Of a stretch of DNA of 64,000 nt, positions 33,112 through 44,477 are shown piece after piece (position 1 is the first letter of the stretch; each line of letters begins with the position of its first letter). The position numbers were made by a program, and so were the translations under genes. Source of the DNA: Bipolaris cookei (lineage: Eukaryota; Ascomycota; Dothideomycetes; Pleosporales; Pleosporaceae); NCBI GenBank assembly GCA_002286855.1, contig NRSV01000057.1:127647-191646 (forward strand), given 5' to 3'. The notes beneath the pieces were generated by a model. It worked only from the letters and a program-made list of their open reading frames with translations. It was not told the DNA's origin and did not search any database.

Positions 33112-35256
33112 TTACAGCTCACTTACTGCGCAGTAAGCGGGGGGAGCCTGGAGGACAACAGGCTCCATGACACATGAAGGTCCTTCAGACAAAACATAGT
33201 CGGTGTTGGGGGTGTCTTGCGTGATGGGTGCAGCTTGCTCCACAGTCTCTACAGACTTCACAGACTCCACAAGTTCGATTGCACGGCTTGTGGGCTGTAC
33301 GTCCTCAACTTCCAGAATTGCTTCGGCAACGACGTCTTCAACCTTCTCCTCAATGTCAGGTACAGATGCAGGCACAGGTACAGGTGCAGCAGTCTCCAAC
33401 ATGCTGATCACAGTCTGAGACTCGGTGACGGTGAGAGTAGAGTAAGACGTAGCCGTCATAGTCGCAGTAACAGCACTCGGCATTGGAGCGGCCATGACAA
33501 CGTCAGTTGGTAGCTGGAGCATGTGCGCGGCTGAAGAATCTTGTTGAATCGCATGCATGCTCATGGCCAAGTACACAACGGCAGCTCCAAGCAGAACAAT
33601 GATTACGTTACGCTTGTCACCCAGCAGAACAAGGACGTAGTTCTTGAGAAGGGTGCTTAGTGGAACTTCTGACGATGAACGTGAACGGGCAGCTTCTTGG
33701 AGTGCAACCTCAGCCCTTTCTTTCTCTTTGACAGCGTTTTCCAGGGCACGGAGACGGTCAGCAACGGCATCGGACTCGGCAAGAGCCTTAGTCTCCAACT
33801 CCAGACGCACAGCCTCTTTGGCTTCCTCCAGCTTGGCCTGGAGGTCTTCCTCAAACTTCTTCTTCTCTGCGGCCTTTTCTTCGATACTTCGTCGTAGCGC
33901 TGCAGCAGCCTCCTCGAAACTCTTTTGTAACTCAGCCTCTTCCTTGCGCTTCTTCTCATTGGCCTCCTCTTCTAGGATCTTCGTCTTGGCAGCGGCTTCC
34001 TGTATTTGCCGTTGAAGTTCCACAGTGTATTGCTGCTTGCGCTGATCTGCCTCAAGTTCCTCGCGTGCTCGTTTCTCCAACGTCTTACGAACTTCCTCTG
34101 GAACCCAGGGGTGGATCTCAACGTCACAGCGTTCCATGTCGTTCCAGCACGCGCCCCACGCCGCGGAACGCATCAGTCCGTTGGCGGCGTAAATCTTGAT
34201 GTCCCACTTCCTTGTGCCTGCACCGATGCCCTTGCCTGGCTTCTTGAGTTGGCGGTGGCAGTCGATGCACATGCTGTGGTCGCCGTTGGCAGACGTGTTG
34301 CTGCCCTCGGTAAGTGTTCCTCCACTCATCCGGCTGCCCCGTCCAGTATTCTCGTCACCAATGCTGGCTGTGTCATCGTCATCTTCCCGGTCATCGTCGT
34401 CTTCGGGTGGTACAAAGTGTCCACAGGGAAGTAGTCGGGGCGTCTTGAGCTCAAGGCTCTCCAGAATGCGTTCCTCGAGCAAGTCGTACTCGTCTCTTGG
34501 ATGCGGAATGAGAAGACCACGGCGCATCAGGATGATGTCCTGCAACTTCTCCTCTAGCAGCTTGTAGTTCTCGACCAGCCAGTCAGGCATGATCCTTGCC
34601 ATGATGTCGTGCGAGTAGGGTAGCTGCATCGGCAGGATGGTGACGTGCAGCAGAACCAGTGGAGCCTGCTGTGGAGCCGGCATGGGCCTCGGACTGTGAG
34701 GTTCCCGTATGCTTCTCCTCCTCGAGCCAGAGTGTCTTGAGCCTGGCGTCTCGGCTCCCGCATTTCTGTTTGGCGTAGTCAACTTGTACGAGGCCTTTAA
34801 CCGCTCGTGGGAAGACTGGTGCGCTAGCAGAGGCGGAGGCGACGACATTTGCATGGCGCGTACAGAGTCTGAGTTGCGGAAGCGAGGCCGCTCCTTACGA
34901 GCTCGTGCACCAGCTTCATTCGCTGGCAAGATGGGCTTTGAGGATATAGAGGTTTCCGAGGGAATAGCCGAGACGAAGCTGTAGTGCGACGACATCCGTT
35001 GCTGTGAGCCGGGCCGAGATGTGTACGAGCTTCGGTAGGGCTGGGGCTCGTCGTCGGGTTCCTGGGACTGCTGCTGCTGCTGGAGCTCGATGGTGTGAAC
35101 GACGTCGTTGGGGAATGAGCGTTCAGAGTGAAAAGAGTCGCCTTCTTCATACATGTCGGAAGGCGACAAGGGTTCGCGATCCTGTGGGTCCTCGTAGACG
35201 GCAAAAGAGGTAAGACCTGCCGGCGGCTGGGGGGCGGGGTGGTGCATAGTAGTCAT
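33112..35256 (-). CDS. Uncharacterised coiled-coil protein with a C-terminal membrane anchor
   Basis: Single-exon gene, 714 aa, not recognised by name. Residues 1-200 are disordered, Ser/Pro/Gln-rich. A folded-looking block follows (about 200-275), containing D-W-L-V-E-N-Y-K-L-L-E-E-K-L. Then comes a possible zinc site: L-P-C-G-H-F (Cys278, His280), an acidic linker, and M-C-I-D-C-H (Cys330, Cys333). A well-ordered motif, W-D-I-K-I-Y-A-A-N-G-L-M-R-S-A-A-W-G-A-C-W, spans 351-371. Residues about 385-540 are a long Lys/Glu/Ala coiled coil. A single hydrophobic helix (551-567, VIIVLLGAAVVYLAMSM) could anchor it, followed by a 147-residue Thr/Val/Glu-rich tail. Topology is undetermined. A role as a membrane-tethering or scaffold protein is only a guess from the architecture. 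Confidence 0.8.
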   Translation of the reverse strand: MTTMHHPAPQPPAGLTSFAVYEDPQDREPLSPSDMYEEGDSFHSERSFPNDVVHTIELQQQQQSQEPDDEPQPYRSSYTSRPGSQQRMSSHYSFVSAIPSETSISSKPILPANEAGARARKERPRFRNSDSVRAMQMSSPPPLLAHQSSHERLKASYKLTTPNRNAGAETPGSRHSGSRRRSIREPHSPRPMPAPQQAPLVLLHVTILPMQLPYSHDIMARIMPDWLVENYKLLEEKLQDIILMRRGLLIPHPRDEYDLLEERILESLELKTPRLLPCGHFVPPEDDDDREDDDDTASIGDENTGRGSRMSGGTLTEGSNTSANGDHSMCIDCHRQLKKPGKGIGAGTRKWDIKIYAANGLMRSAAWGACWNDMERCDVEIHPWVPEEVRKTLEKRAREELEADQRKQQYTVELQRQIQEAAAKTKILEEEANEKKRKEEAELQKSFEEAAAALRRSIEEKAAEKKKFEEDLQAKLEEAKEAVRLELETKALAESDAVADRLRALENAVKEKERAEVALQEAARSRSSSEVPLSTLLKNYVLVLLGDKRNVIIVLLGAAVVYLAMSMHAIQQDSSAAHMLQLPTDVVMAAPMPSAVTATMTATSYSTLTVTESQTVISMLETAAPVPVPASVPDIEEKVEDVVAEAILEVEDVQPTSRAIELVESVKSVETVEQAAPITQDTPNTDYVLSEGPSCVMEPVVLQAPPAYCAVSEL

Positions 35257-36287
35257 AGCGGCGGGCCTCTGCTCTGTTGCTCGTACGACGGTCGTGGAAG
35301 CGGGTGCAGTAGCAGGCTCGGCAGTACCGTGGGAGTGAAGAGATGGGAGAGGGGAGAGGGGAGGAGAGGGGCACAGGCGGTGTTGTCTACGAAAAAGATG
35401 CGAGGCAACGGGTCAGGGATGCCATTGTGAATTTCACAGAGATGGTCGTCTTGGTGCGTGGTCACCCGCCCGCGACCATCTGGCGAGGTTGGGACACTAG
35501 TGGGATGCGCTGGCGACGTGTCAGAAGAATGCTGGTGATTGTTTACCTCACCGACACTTTTGGCGGGGCGTTCGCTGTGCGCGTAACCGGATGTGTACGG
35601 TAACGGCACGTAGCTTCTTGTCAGCCCCATCCTTTCTCTGCCACTCTACAACGGCTTCATGCCTTCCACTGGCCCGCCCGCTGCATCCTCTCCAGTGTAC
35701 CCATCTGTTTGCTGGTCACGCACATGAACGATTGGCCTTTGACAGCGTGCATCCACTTTCAATATGCAGGTCTACAGCCTCACCTTGATGCCATGTACCT
35801 TTGTACGCGCGCCTGGCGAAGGCCTTGTACATACCAAGTACTTACTACTCTATCGGGCCGTGCGAGATAAACCCCGAAGATCCCCATCACGTGATATTCT
35901 CAATCATCTAGCAGCATCGCCGCACACCGTAAGGTAAAACTCGTCAAATTCCTTTTCCCTGCATCGCCTCTAGTCAGTGGTCTAGATGCTCATCACATCA
36001 CAACCTAGTACACCGCTCGACTGGTCACGCACATATGCTATACATATTATTGACACAACAAGCGCGACCTTTGACATGGGAATGTATGATTTGTATAGCC
36101 TGTACATGTTGTAGCAAACCAAAGTACAAAACACACAACCAGTAGCAAACAAGAAGTGACCCCTTGCACAGTGCAAAGCCCCTCAAAGTGAACATCATCT
36201 TCTCTTGTTATCCATATGCACACGCGTCGCAAACAAATCTCTCCTTCTATTTCTGTCTCATGCAAGAAACTGCCTATACACATTTCT
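35257..36287. other. Intergenic region
   Basis: Promoter of the coiled-coil gene (GC-rich, purine/pyrimidine asymmetric near 35330-35400) and the 3' flank of LHS1. The short frames seen are without family features. Confidence 0.5.
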
Positions 36288-39200
36288 CTACAACTCGTCT
36301 TTCTCCTTATTCTGCTCTATCGCCTTGTTGAGCGCTGCAAGAATTTCCTCTTGTGTTGCATCTTCGGGAATATTCAGTTGCTTCAGGATGCTCCCCTTAT
36401 CGCCTTTGCCTCCAAAGTTCTTGAGCTTGATCCCATCGGCGTCTACGCCCGCCTTCTTGAGCGCTTCCTGTATCTCCTCGTCGCTCGGACCCTTACTTTC
36501 CCTTTCATTCTCCTTGCTATCACCCTTGGCCTTATTAGCCTTCTTAGACTTGCCACTCTTAGTCTTGGGCTTGGTGGTCTTGGACTTTTGCTGGTTCGGC
36601 GGCTTGAAGTGCTTCATCTTTTTCATCATCATGTCCATGATTATATCGTCCATCTTCTTCTTCTCCGCCTGAACTTCCTTGACTGTGAACGCAGGGTCGT
36701 CGGTCTCGCCAAGCTTGCTCTGCTTTGCCTCGTTCTCGTCGAGCCAGGCTTGGGCCTTGGATGCAGCATCCTGGACAGCCTTCAGGTCGGACTCTGTGTA
36801 AATGGTAGGCACTTCGGTGATTTCAGGCTCAGCCGGTGTCTTTTCCTCGTCGAGCTCGTCCATGAGATCCGTGGATGGAGATGCAGACGCTTGAGCGACA
36901 GCCTCGCTGCTCTTAGAGCTCTCCGCTATTTGCGTCTTAATCTGTCCATCAACAAGCTGCTCAACTTCTTTGATGTGAGAAATGGTATCTTTGAGCTCTT
37001 TGAGGGCCTCAGGGCGCTTAGATGCTTCGGTCTTGCGGTTGAGAACAGGCTGAACGAGGTCCTCGAGCTCCTTGAGCTTGCTTCGGAGCGTCTGCTCATC
37101 CGCATCTGCACCTTCCGCGTAGAGCCAATCCGAAGTGGTACCGAGCTTCTCCTCGAGAGTAGAGCGAACCGCCGAAGTGGAAGCACTAATAAACGACTCA
37201 TCCTCTAGGTAGTCGCGTGCGCGATATGTGAAGGCTTCCAGTGAGTTAAGAACCTCTTCACGAGCGCGACGGGCCTTGTCTGATACATCGAAAGCAGCGA
37301 GCCTGCTTCTTGTTAATTTTCCGGAAAATTGAAAAAAGTGAATCCAGTAAAGACGGATCTTACCTGTCTTGCATCCTCTTGAACTCCTTACGAGGAATCT
37401 TCTTGTAACCTAGCTCCACAACACTAAAAGTATGAGCGGACTTGACAACCTTGATCTTCTTTTCAGTAGCTTTGGCGGCATCAGTGCTCTCGGCATCAGC
37501 AGATGACGATGAGGAAGAAGAGGCAGAAGAGGAAGAAGAAGATTTGGACGCAGATGACGAAGAACTTTCGTCGTCTTTCAGGGCTTCCTGGTCCTTCTTG
37601 CCGCCCATGCCAAACAAGTTCTTCACACCATCAACGATACCAGCCTTGGGCTCTTCGGACTCGCTTTCGCAAGTGACCCAAGCAGAGAGAACTTCAGGGG
37701 TACCAGTGATGGGGCTTAATCTGACCTTGACGTAATTGTTGAAGCTTTCGCGATCACACTTGTCCTCGTCAATCATCTTGGTGATAACTCTAGTCAAGTT
37801 ACCACTCTTGAACTGAAGAGTAGGCTCTTTTGAGATGTCGCCCTTGGCTCCAGGCACAGCTTGGTACATGGAAAACTCGAACTCGCCCATCATTTGGAAA
37901 GGCAGATCCTTGATCATGCCAATTTTGGTGTTGGGTGTGAAGATTTTCTGGTCGCGATCCTTCAGATCAAACATGTACTTATAACCGTGGTTGTAGCCCT
38001 GGGTGTCCAACTCGCGAATCTCCTTGACACGGAAAGAGGGACTCAGGCTAGCAGCCTTGAAGGCAGCGCCGAAAACAGCGGCTTCATCAGAGTTAACATT
38101 AGCCCTGATCTTGCCCTTTCCAGCAATTGCCTCAAGACGAGCTTGAACGAAGGGAGTACGGCTTGCACCACCATGAACAATAACAGAGTCGATATCAGCC
38201 AGAGTAAGACCAGCAGCTTCAAGAGCTCGGTTGACGGGGCCGTCAACGCGTTCGGCATAGGCTGATGCAAGCTCCTCAAACTTGGCACGAGTGAGCTTGT
38301 ACCTGAAGTCAACGTCCTCGTAAAAGCTTTCGAAGAAAGCAGATGTGTCCTTGTTGGCGCTAAGCATCTGGCGAATCTTCTCTGCCTCCTTGAAAAGTTT
38401 AGCGGCAGTACGTCCGTGAGTCTTAACCTGCTCAGCTGTGAAAGATGCGCTCTTGGCAGCAGAAAGCTCGATGAATGTAGAAACCATATCATCAACGATT
38501 AGCGAGTTCAACGCATCGCCTCCAAGTGTCCTGTCCCATCCTGTGCCCATGACTTGAACTTCCTGGATAGTCTTGGTGCGCTTGCCTACGTCCTTGACCG
38601 AACGGCCCTGGAACTTGACAATTGTGGCAGACGCTGAACCGGCGCCCATGTCGAATACCATGTTGATTTCTGGCTTGCCGTCCTTGGTGATATCGGGGAA
38701 TGTTCTGCCAGTGGCATAATTGAGACCAACAGCTAAACCATCGGAAATAACGCTGAGAACCTTAAGGCCTGCCAGTCGGGATGCGACCTCTAGTGCGCGC
38801 CTTTCGGACACAGTGTAGAAGGTTGGAACGGTAAAAACGACCTCTTGAACATCGTAGCCCTTGCCTGCCAGCGACTTTGCGTTCTCTCTAACATTCTTCA
38901 GTTCCATAGCCAATAGCTCCTCAACCGAGTATGATTTATCCTCACTGAACACATGACTCTCAAAGCTGACCGTTGAGCGTCCCTCTGTGGCAGTAACCTC
39001 GAGGGCTGGGTACCTCTCCTTGTACGTGGCGACCGCATCATCCTCACTAGAGATGCCCAAAAGGTGCTTCAAATTAGGGTATACATCGCCAGGGAACCGT
39101 GCCTGTAGCGCAATTGCATCGCCACCGTAAAAGCGTTCGGGATAGGAGCCTGTAGGGAGGGCACCGCCTTTGGATGGCTTGAAGGCAATGGCCGCAGTCT

Positions 39201-39399
39201 CCTTGCGTTTCGAGTCCTTGGTGAGGACAATCTCAAGAGGGTTTCCGGGCTTCACAAGCGCAGCCTTGATGTATTCGGTACCGAGATCGACACCGATGAT
39301 AGCTGACGCAGCGGAGGCGGTCGATAAGAAAAGAAATGCGAGACTGAGGAGGATAGTTGCGAGCGAGAGATGGCTTCTCCGGCGTCCGGGTGGCGCCAT
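36288..39399 (-). CDS. LHS1: ER-lumenal Hsp70-family chaperone Lhs1 (GRP170/HYOU1 type)
   Basis: Two exons (39399-37364 and 37302-36288), 1016 aa. The intron (37303-37363) splits Arg680 near the M-Q-D-R block. The N terminus is a signal peptide (basic R-R-R, then ILLSLAFLFLSTASA). The ATPase domain follows, starting I-I-G-V-D-L-G-T-E-Y and containing V-H-G-G-A-S-R-T-P-F. A beta-type substrate domain, a Ser-rich low-complexity insert (about 613-635) and a long helical C-terminal region complete it. The protein ends K-D-E-L, an ER retrieval signal. Lhs1 is the nucleotide exchange factor for Kar2/BiP and a holdase, and is induced by the unfolded-protein response. The start chosen is the ATG directly before the signal peptide; an in-frame ATG 27 codons upstream would bury it. 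Confidence 0.94.
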
Positions 39400-40080
39400 G
39401 TTGTGTGAGGAAAGAGGCAATGTGTTGCTAACCGCAGGCGCGGGACACTCGTAGTGGGATGTGCGGGCTCCGCAGGGCACAAGTCGGGTATATAGCGTTC
39501 AAGAACAGACGAGGACGTAGAAGAGAGGAGAAGAGTAAGGAAAGAAAGGGGATCTATCCCAGTAAAAAGCGGTGAGCAGGGTGTTGGTCGGGATCGTAAT
39601 TGACAAAACGTGGGAACGTGGAATGGTGGTGGTTTCGTAGTAAAATGCAGCCAAGAGCTACCCTGTTCAGACCTTATTTGACACCTGGTCTTTCTCAAGA
39701 GGCCAGCTTGACTTTTGAGCACCAACCCACATCACAAATTAAACAGTCATCTTAAGCAAGGCTAACTTAACGGCTGCCTAGATCATTCTGCAAAAAGACA
39801 TATCTGGTCTTATCTTCGTCTACAAGGTCGAGCACTCGATGTGGCGGCTCTCAAGATCCTGTGCTTACTCCAGCTAAGCCAATCACATCGCCAGGAAGCA
39901 TGTCTTCGCCGCATTGCATATCAGCGACGCTGTTGAGCTCGCGATCTGGAGCTGCACTCTGTCTTCAGTTGTGCTCTACATAAGCATGCGTTGGATGACT
40001 TGCATCAGTGCCTAGACGTCATGGGCCCGGTCGAGCAAAGATGATAGCGTGTCCTTTCGTCGGTGGGTGGTGCCGGTCCA
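39400..40080. other. Intergenic region between LHS1 and FSF1
   Basis: Promoter and leader of LHS1 next to the 3' end of FSF1 (both minus strand). I could not identify a convincing unfolded-protein-response element by eye. Confidence 0.5.
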
Positions 40081-41406
40081 TCATATCCCACGGTTAAACT
40101 CCACTAATCCATCCTTGCCGCCTCGCTCATGAAACTCAGGCTCCAAAGATTTTGCGCTAACAGCCTGGCGTTGCGGAAATGCAGCGAGCGCAAGCGGGAG
40201 TGCAAAGATGGAAGTGGTAAAAATAAGGCCTGTTCGCGCTTTAGCAGGTGCTGTCGTCATGTCATGTCACTACGTTTCACTTTCGACTCACCCAAGTTGA
40301 TTGGAGTTACCATTCTCGGCCTCTGCTTGAGCAACTCTGTCTTCTGTAATCGGACAAGGAGGAGGGGCGGCAGAACCATGATGGGTGTAGCATTGAGCAC
40401 TCGACTCAGCGCTGTCTCTCCCACAGCAAGTGTTGCAGCTTTCTTGCTTTTACCTAGGGGCTTGACCTCAAGATCGCCAGTCTCCACCCTATGCCTGTCG
40501 ATCTCCGACAAAGCTGGGTAAACATCGATACCCTGCCTAATCTCCTCACCGCGCATGAGGAAGACATTGAGCGCACCTGCTGTGGCCACAGCTGCGAATG
40601 GTACCAAACGCCCCGCGATGAGTTTTGCATTTGGTGATAGGCTCTTGAGGCGGGGTACCAGCGCGTTCAGGCCAGCGGCGACACCACAAGATGCGCTGAC
40701 AGCAAGAAGGTATGATTTGACAATGGTCGAGGTCGAGAGAGGAATCGACTTGTTCGCGTTGGAGAAGTTGATTCCGACATTAACTGACTGGTTCGTCACT
40801 TGCCATCCGAGTGTTCCTGCTGTCTGTTTCTGCTCAGCATATTGTCTACCCAACACAATGTAGAGTTGCATACCCCAAGGCCTGGCGTGAGCATACCAGC
40901 CGTGACAACCAAATTTGTCAATACGAAGCAGGACATGCGAAAGGGCAGGAAGACTGGCTTTCCCGTGTCTTGGAATCCGTCAGCGTCTCCCCCTCATTGT
41001 GCAACCTCCCCGAGTAAAGTACCTGGGTGAATTGTTGAATCAATTATCTTCTTTGCGTGCCAGAGCTCCGGTGTCATTTCTGCTATCTTGCCTGTTTTGT
41101 AGGCGGTGACGAGCTTCTTCGCATTTTCGAGACCAGCGGCGGATGTGAGTAACGTCCTGCGTCATGCATGGTCAACCCAGGCTTTGCCAGAGAAATGGTG
41201 CGCGCTGGAAACAACAAAGGTGCGGCCGAGAAACTAAAGGTAGTGGTACTCACTACACCCAAGTCGCGCAAGCAAATCCATTCGGTGCGCAATGACTCTC
41301 ACCTCGGGTCTGAAATATTGGCAGAGTGCCGCACGCGACCCCAGTAGGTGCTGAGGTCGAATTGCGATACGGGCAGGTCGCGGTTTCCAGACAAAGAAGA
41401 CGTCAT
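40081..41406 (-). CDS. FSF1: Sideroflexin (Fsf1), mitochondrial inner-membrane amino-acid carrier
   Basis: Five exons (41406-41303, 41156-41023, 40968-40874, 40823-40292, 40229-40081), 337 aa. It begins M-T-S-S-L-S-G-N and reaches F-D-L-S-T-Y-W-G-R-V-R-H, the family start. The blocks D-P-R-T-L-L-T-S-A-A-G-L, W-H-A-K-K-I-I-D-S-T-I-H-P-D-T-G and N-Q-S-V-N-V-G-I-N-F-S-N-A-N-K are diagnostic. The last exon is easily missed: the frame runs into a stop at 40257 unless the GTGAGT intron (40230-40291) is removed. Splicing restores L-I-F-T-T-S-I-F-A-L-P-L-A-L-A and the end V-E-F-N-R-G-I, matching the sideroflexin C terminus. Human SFXN1 imports serine into mitochondria for one-carbon metabolism; the fungal substrate is inferred. 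Confidence 0.93.
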
Positions 41407-41817
41407 GTTGACGAGTACACGACGCACCAAATCGCAATGGGAGCGAGCAAAGTTTCAAAAATATGTGAACTGGGCCGGAGAGATGTAATCGTGTAGGTAA
41501 GTACAGACGCAACGATATCGGTAGCGATACGCGCGGGAACTAACCACAAACGTCATGACTGCATTTTTTGGCGCCACTTCAAGTCGACTACGGAAATCAC
41601 CCCTTCCCCTATAGCAATGTTTGTCTAAAATGATACAAAGCCCGAATGCATAAATGCGACAACGCGACAAAGATTACAAAAGCCCGCCTATGCTATTCCG
41701 TCATGCATTTACCAAACATTATGCTGTATCAACGAACAGTTTGAAAAAAAAAAATCAAAATCAAAACTGTACATGCAACATTTCCATGCCATGGCGGTCT
41801 TTCTTGTCATTGTCTAC
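41407..41817. other. Short intergenic region
   Basis: Carries the FSF1 promoter (minus strand) and the 3' flank of the neighbouring large gene. A short A run lies at about 41743-41752. No gene seen. Confidence 0.5.
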
Positions 41818-44477
41818 TCATTTCTTCTTCTTCTTCTTGGACTGGGGGCTTGAAGGCGAAGTTCCCAATATATCATCAAATGTCTTACTCGGGTCACTGC
41901 TCGATTCGGGTCTTCGTGAAGGTGAACCGGTCGACATGGGCGGGGCAACACCTGGAGGTAACGGCAGCGCCTCGAGCCCCAGATTCATGACGCTCTCACG
42001 GCGTCTGTCGGGACTCTGAGACCGGTCACGGATGCTAGTCCCCGAAGGATCGAGCAGGCCAGGAGGCGGCAGGAGCGAAGCATGCCCGTTCAATTCTTGC
42101 ATGGCGGCATTCAACAATGTGTCGTCAGCCGCCCAAAGTTGCGCCTTTTTCCAGCAGTGGGACCGCCGGAATACACCTTCGACTCCGTGTTCGACAATGT
42201 CTGCGGGTAAGCTAACCACCTGCGCGCCTCCCGCAACGCCGAACCACGTCCGCGTCCGTAATGTATCATCACGGGCCCATGGGACACCGCTTCGAGGTAC
42301 TTCACACAGAAAGTATTCAACCCCCTCAGTAAATCTGACACCGGGTGCGTCGACCACTAACATGGGCAGCGATTGTATGACGGCATAGAGGAACAGCCAC
42401 TGTCCTGTCCGTAGATCCCAAAGATCGTCCAACGAAGAGCCCGCGGCGTGCTTGGATTCAAACACACGGAATGCATCCAAGAACGGCGTCTGCTGTTCAG
42501 AATCGGCGTTGTGCGATTCTTTTAGCAGCTTGGCAATTTCGTCTTTGTGTATCTTCTTTCCTCGTGCTTTTGCATCCTGCTTCGCATTTCCGGTCATGGC
42601 GTTTGGCAACGTAGGATATAGCGGTAGATCGAAGGGTATGGGTGGCTGCACAGGCGGAGTACTGCGGTCGTACTCGCTCAGAACTTTCCGGAGCGTACGT
42701 GAGACAACCGATTTAATATCTGTGCCCTCATCCTCAGCAATGAAGCCGTCGGCCGTGCGATTCGTCAGGTTCTTCCTGTCTACGAGAAGGTCGTAGAGGC
42801 TAGACATGTCGCGATATATCTCCAACAGTACCAGCCGATTTAGACCACCTGTTGTAAGATCGTTCTTCTTTGACTTGGCCTTGGGCAGCCATGATCCATA
42901 TTTGTGCCTGTAATAATCGAGAATGAATGACCGGGTTATGTTAAAAGCAGCTCTCCACTTCTTGAAGCTTATGACCTTGCCCTCGGAGGCCATGGCGCTG
43001 TTCATGATTCCGGAGAAGATGGCTGGGAATTCAAAGTCTTTGAGCTTTCCATTGATGGTGGCTTCTCGATTGTCGAGATCCATAGCAGCACGTTGAAGTC
43101 GTGTCGCCGTCTTGACGCTGATCATGGCGAATTTTGGAGAGTTGTATTCCTTGATGCTGTCGTATTTCCCAGCAGCGTGAACGAAGCCCTCGGTGAAGAG
43201 TCCCATGGAACGCAGCTTTTCGCCAAGAACAATGGCTTCAATGGTTTTCTCGCGGCTGTGTCGCACATCGGCCAGTGCCAACTCGTCAACATAGCAGTCA
43301 AAGCTTGAGGCAGCGACTTCACCAAAGGTAGAACCGTCGACGTTGGAAAAGGCATAATGGGACAGTATGTCTCCTATTCGCAGGAAAATGTCGAAAATGT
43401 CCGAATGGCGTTCAGTGGCAACTAGCGATTGTCCGATGAGAAAAGCGAAGAAATTGCGGTAGGTGACCAAGGTATCGGTGTCCTGGGTGTTGAGCTGGGG
43501 CTCGTGTGGCGTGATGGCGGAGTCTGAACTTAGGGAGATGGGCATGTACAGATGCTTCTCTGAGTGGTCGTCTTCGATAGCATCGCTGAGCGCTCTTGAG
43601 CCTTTGGACTCGTCAGAACTTCCTATTTGGCTCTGCTCGGGGGATACAGCCCTGGAGTGGTCGGGATAGGGTTCGCCAGAGACGCGGCGTGATGTCCGCT
43701 CGGCTAGCTCGAGAGGAGGAATGGCGCTAGCGTCACTGTAGAGGCTGCCATGCACAAGGCGCGTGAGCAACTGCGAGGCTGCATAGACAGAAGAGTCGAT
43801 GCGGAAAGAAGCGCCTTTTTCGGAAGTCCGGGGAAAGAGGTATACAAAGGTATCTCCTGTTTCATCCCACAACTCGGGCACCTGTTATAATGTCAGCGCA
43901 CTCGATATCGCTGCAATAGCCAGCACCAACGGCCTACCTTTTCGCCCTCGAGCAACGCCTTCAGATCATACAGCACCTTGCCCTTGTGTCCGACAATCCA
44001 TGCTGGCGGGTTGCCATTGGCAGCATTCCCTGACCCGGCCGGATCGGCTCCGTTGGCCGGCCCGCCTCCAAACAGGATGCTTTTTCTGCGCAGCTTTTTC
44101 AGCCGGCCCTCGGAATTTGGGTCTAAGCTCGGGGTCGAGGGGCGGCTATTGGACGGGGTGGATGGATGCGAAGAGACGTCGAGCAATGGCGGCGGCTCAA
44201 GGGGCTCAATATCAGCGGGGACGACGGGGTGGAGGCTGGCGTTTGCGAGGGAACCCGGGTTGGGCGACTTGGGCGACTTGGGGGCGGTGGGTTGCGGAGG
44301 TTCTGGGGTGAGGAGGTTGGCAGATGAGATGCGGTTGCGAACTTTGGAGAAGCGGCTGCTCGATTCTGATGATGGGACCGGGCTGTTCTTGATAGATGCC
44401 GCCGACGACTCGGAAGATGATCCGACGGAGAAGAGGCTCGACAGGCGGTTGGTCGCCTTCTTCTTTTCGCCCAACAT
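41818..44477 (-). CDS. Large fungal protein of unknown function (possibly DUF8004 family)
   Basis: Two exons (44477-43938 and 43881-41818), 867 aa. The 56-nt intron (43882-43937) joins L-L-E-G-E-K to V-P-E-L-W-D-E-T-G-D-T. Residues 1-150 are Ser/Pro-rich and disordered. The segment A-W-I-V-G-H-K-G-K-V-L-Y-D-L onward, through T-F-V-Y-L-F-P-R, looks like a small beta-rich domain interrupted by the intron. The rest is helical and ordered up to about residue 790, with the block V-V-D-A-P-G-V-R-F-T-E-G-V-E-Y-F. It closes with a Pro/Ser-rich tail ending in six lysines. I recall this architecture as a conserved ascomycete family labelled DUF8004, without assigned function; the label is unverified. 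No catalytic motif or membrane segment is apparent. Confidence 0.8.
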
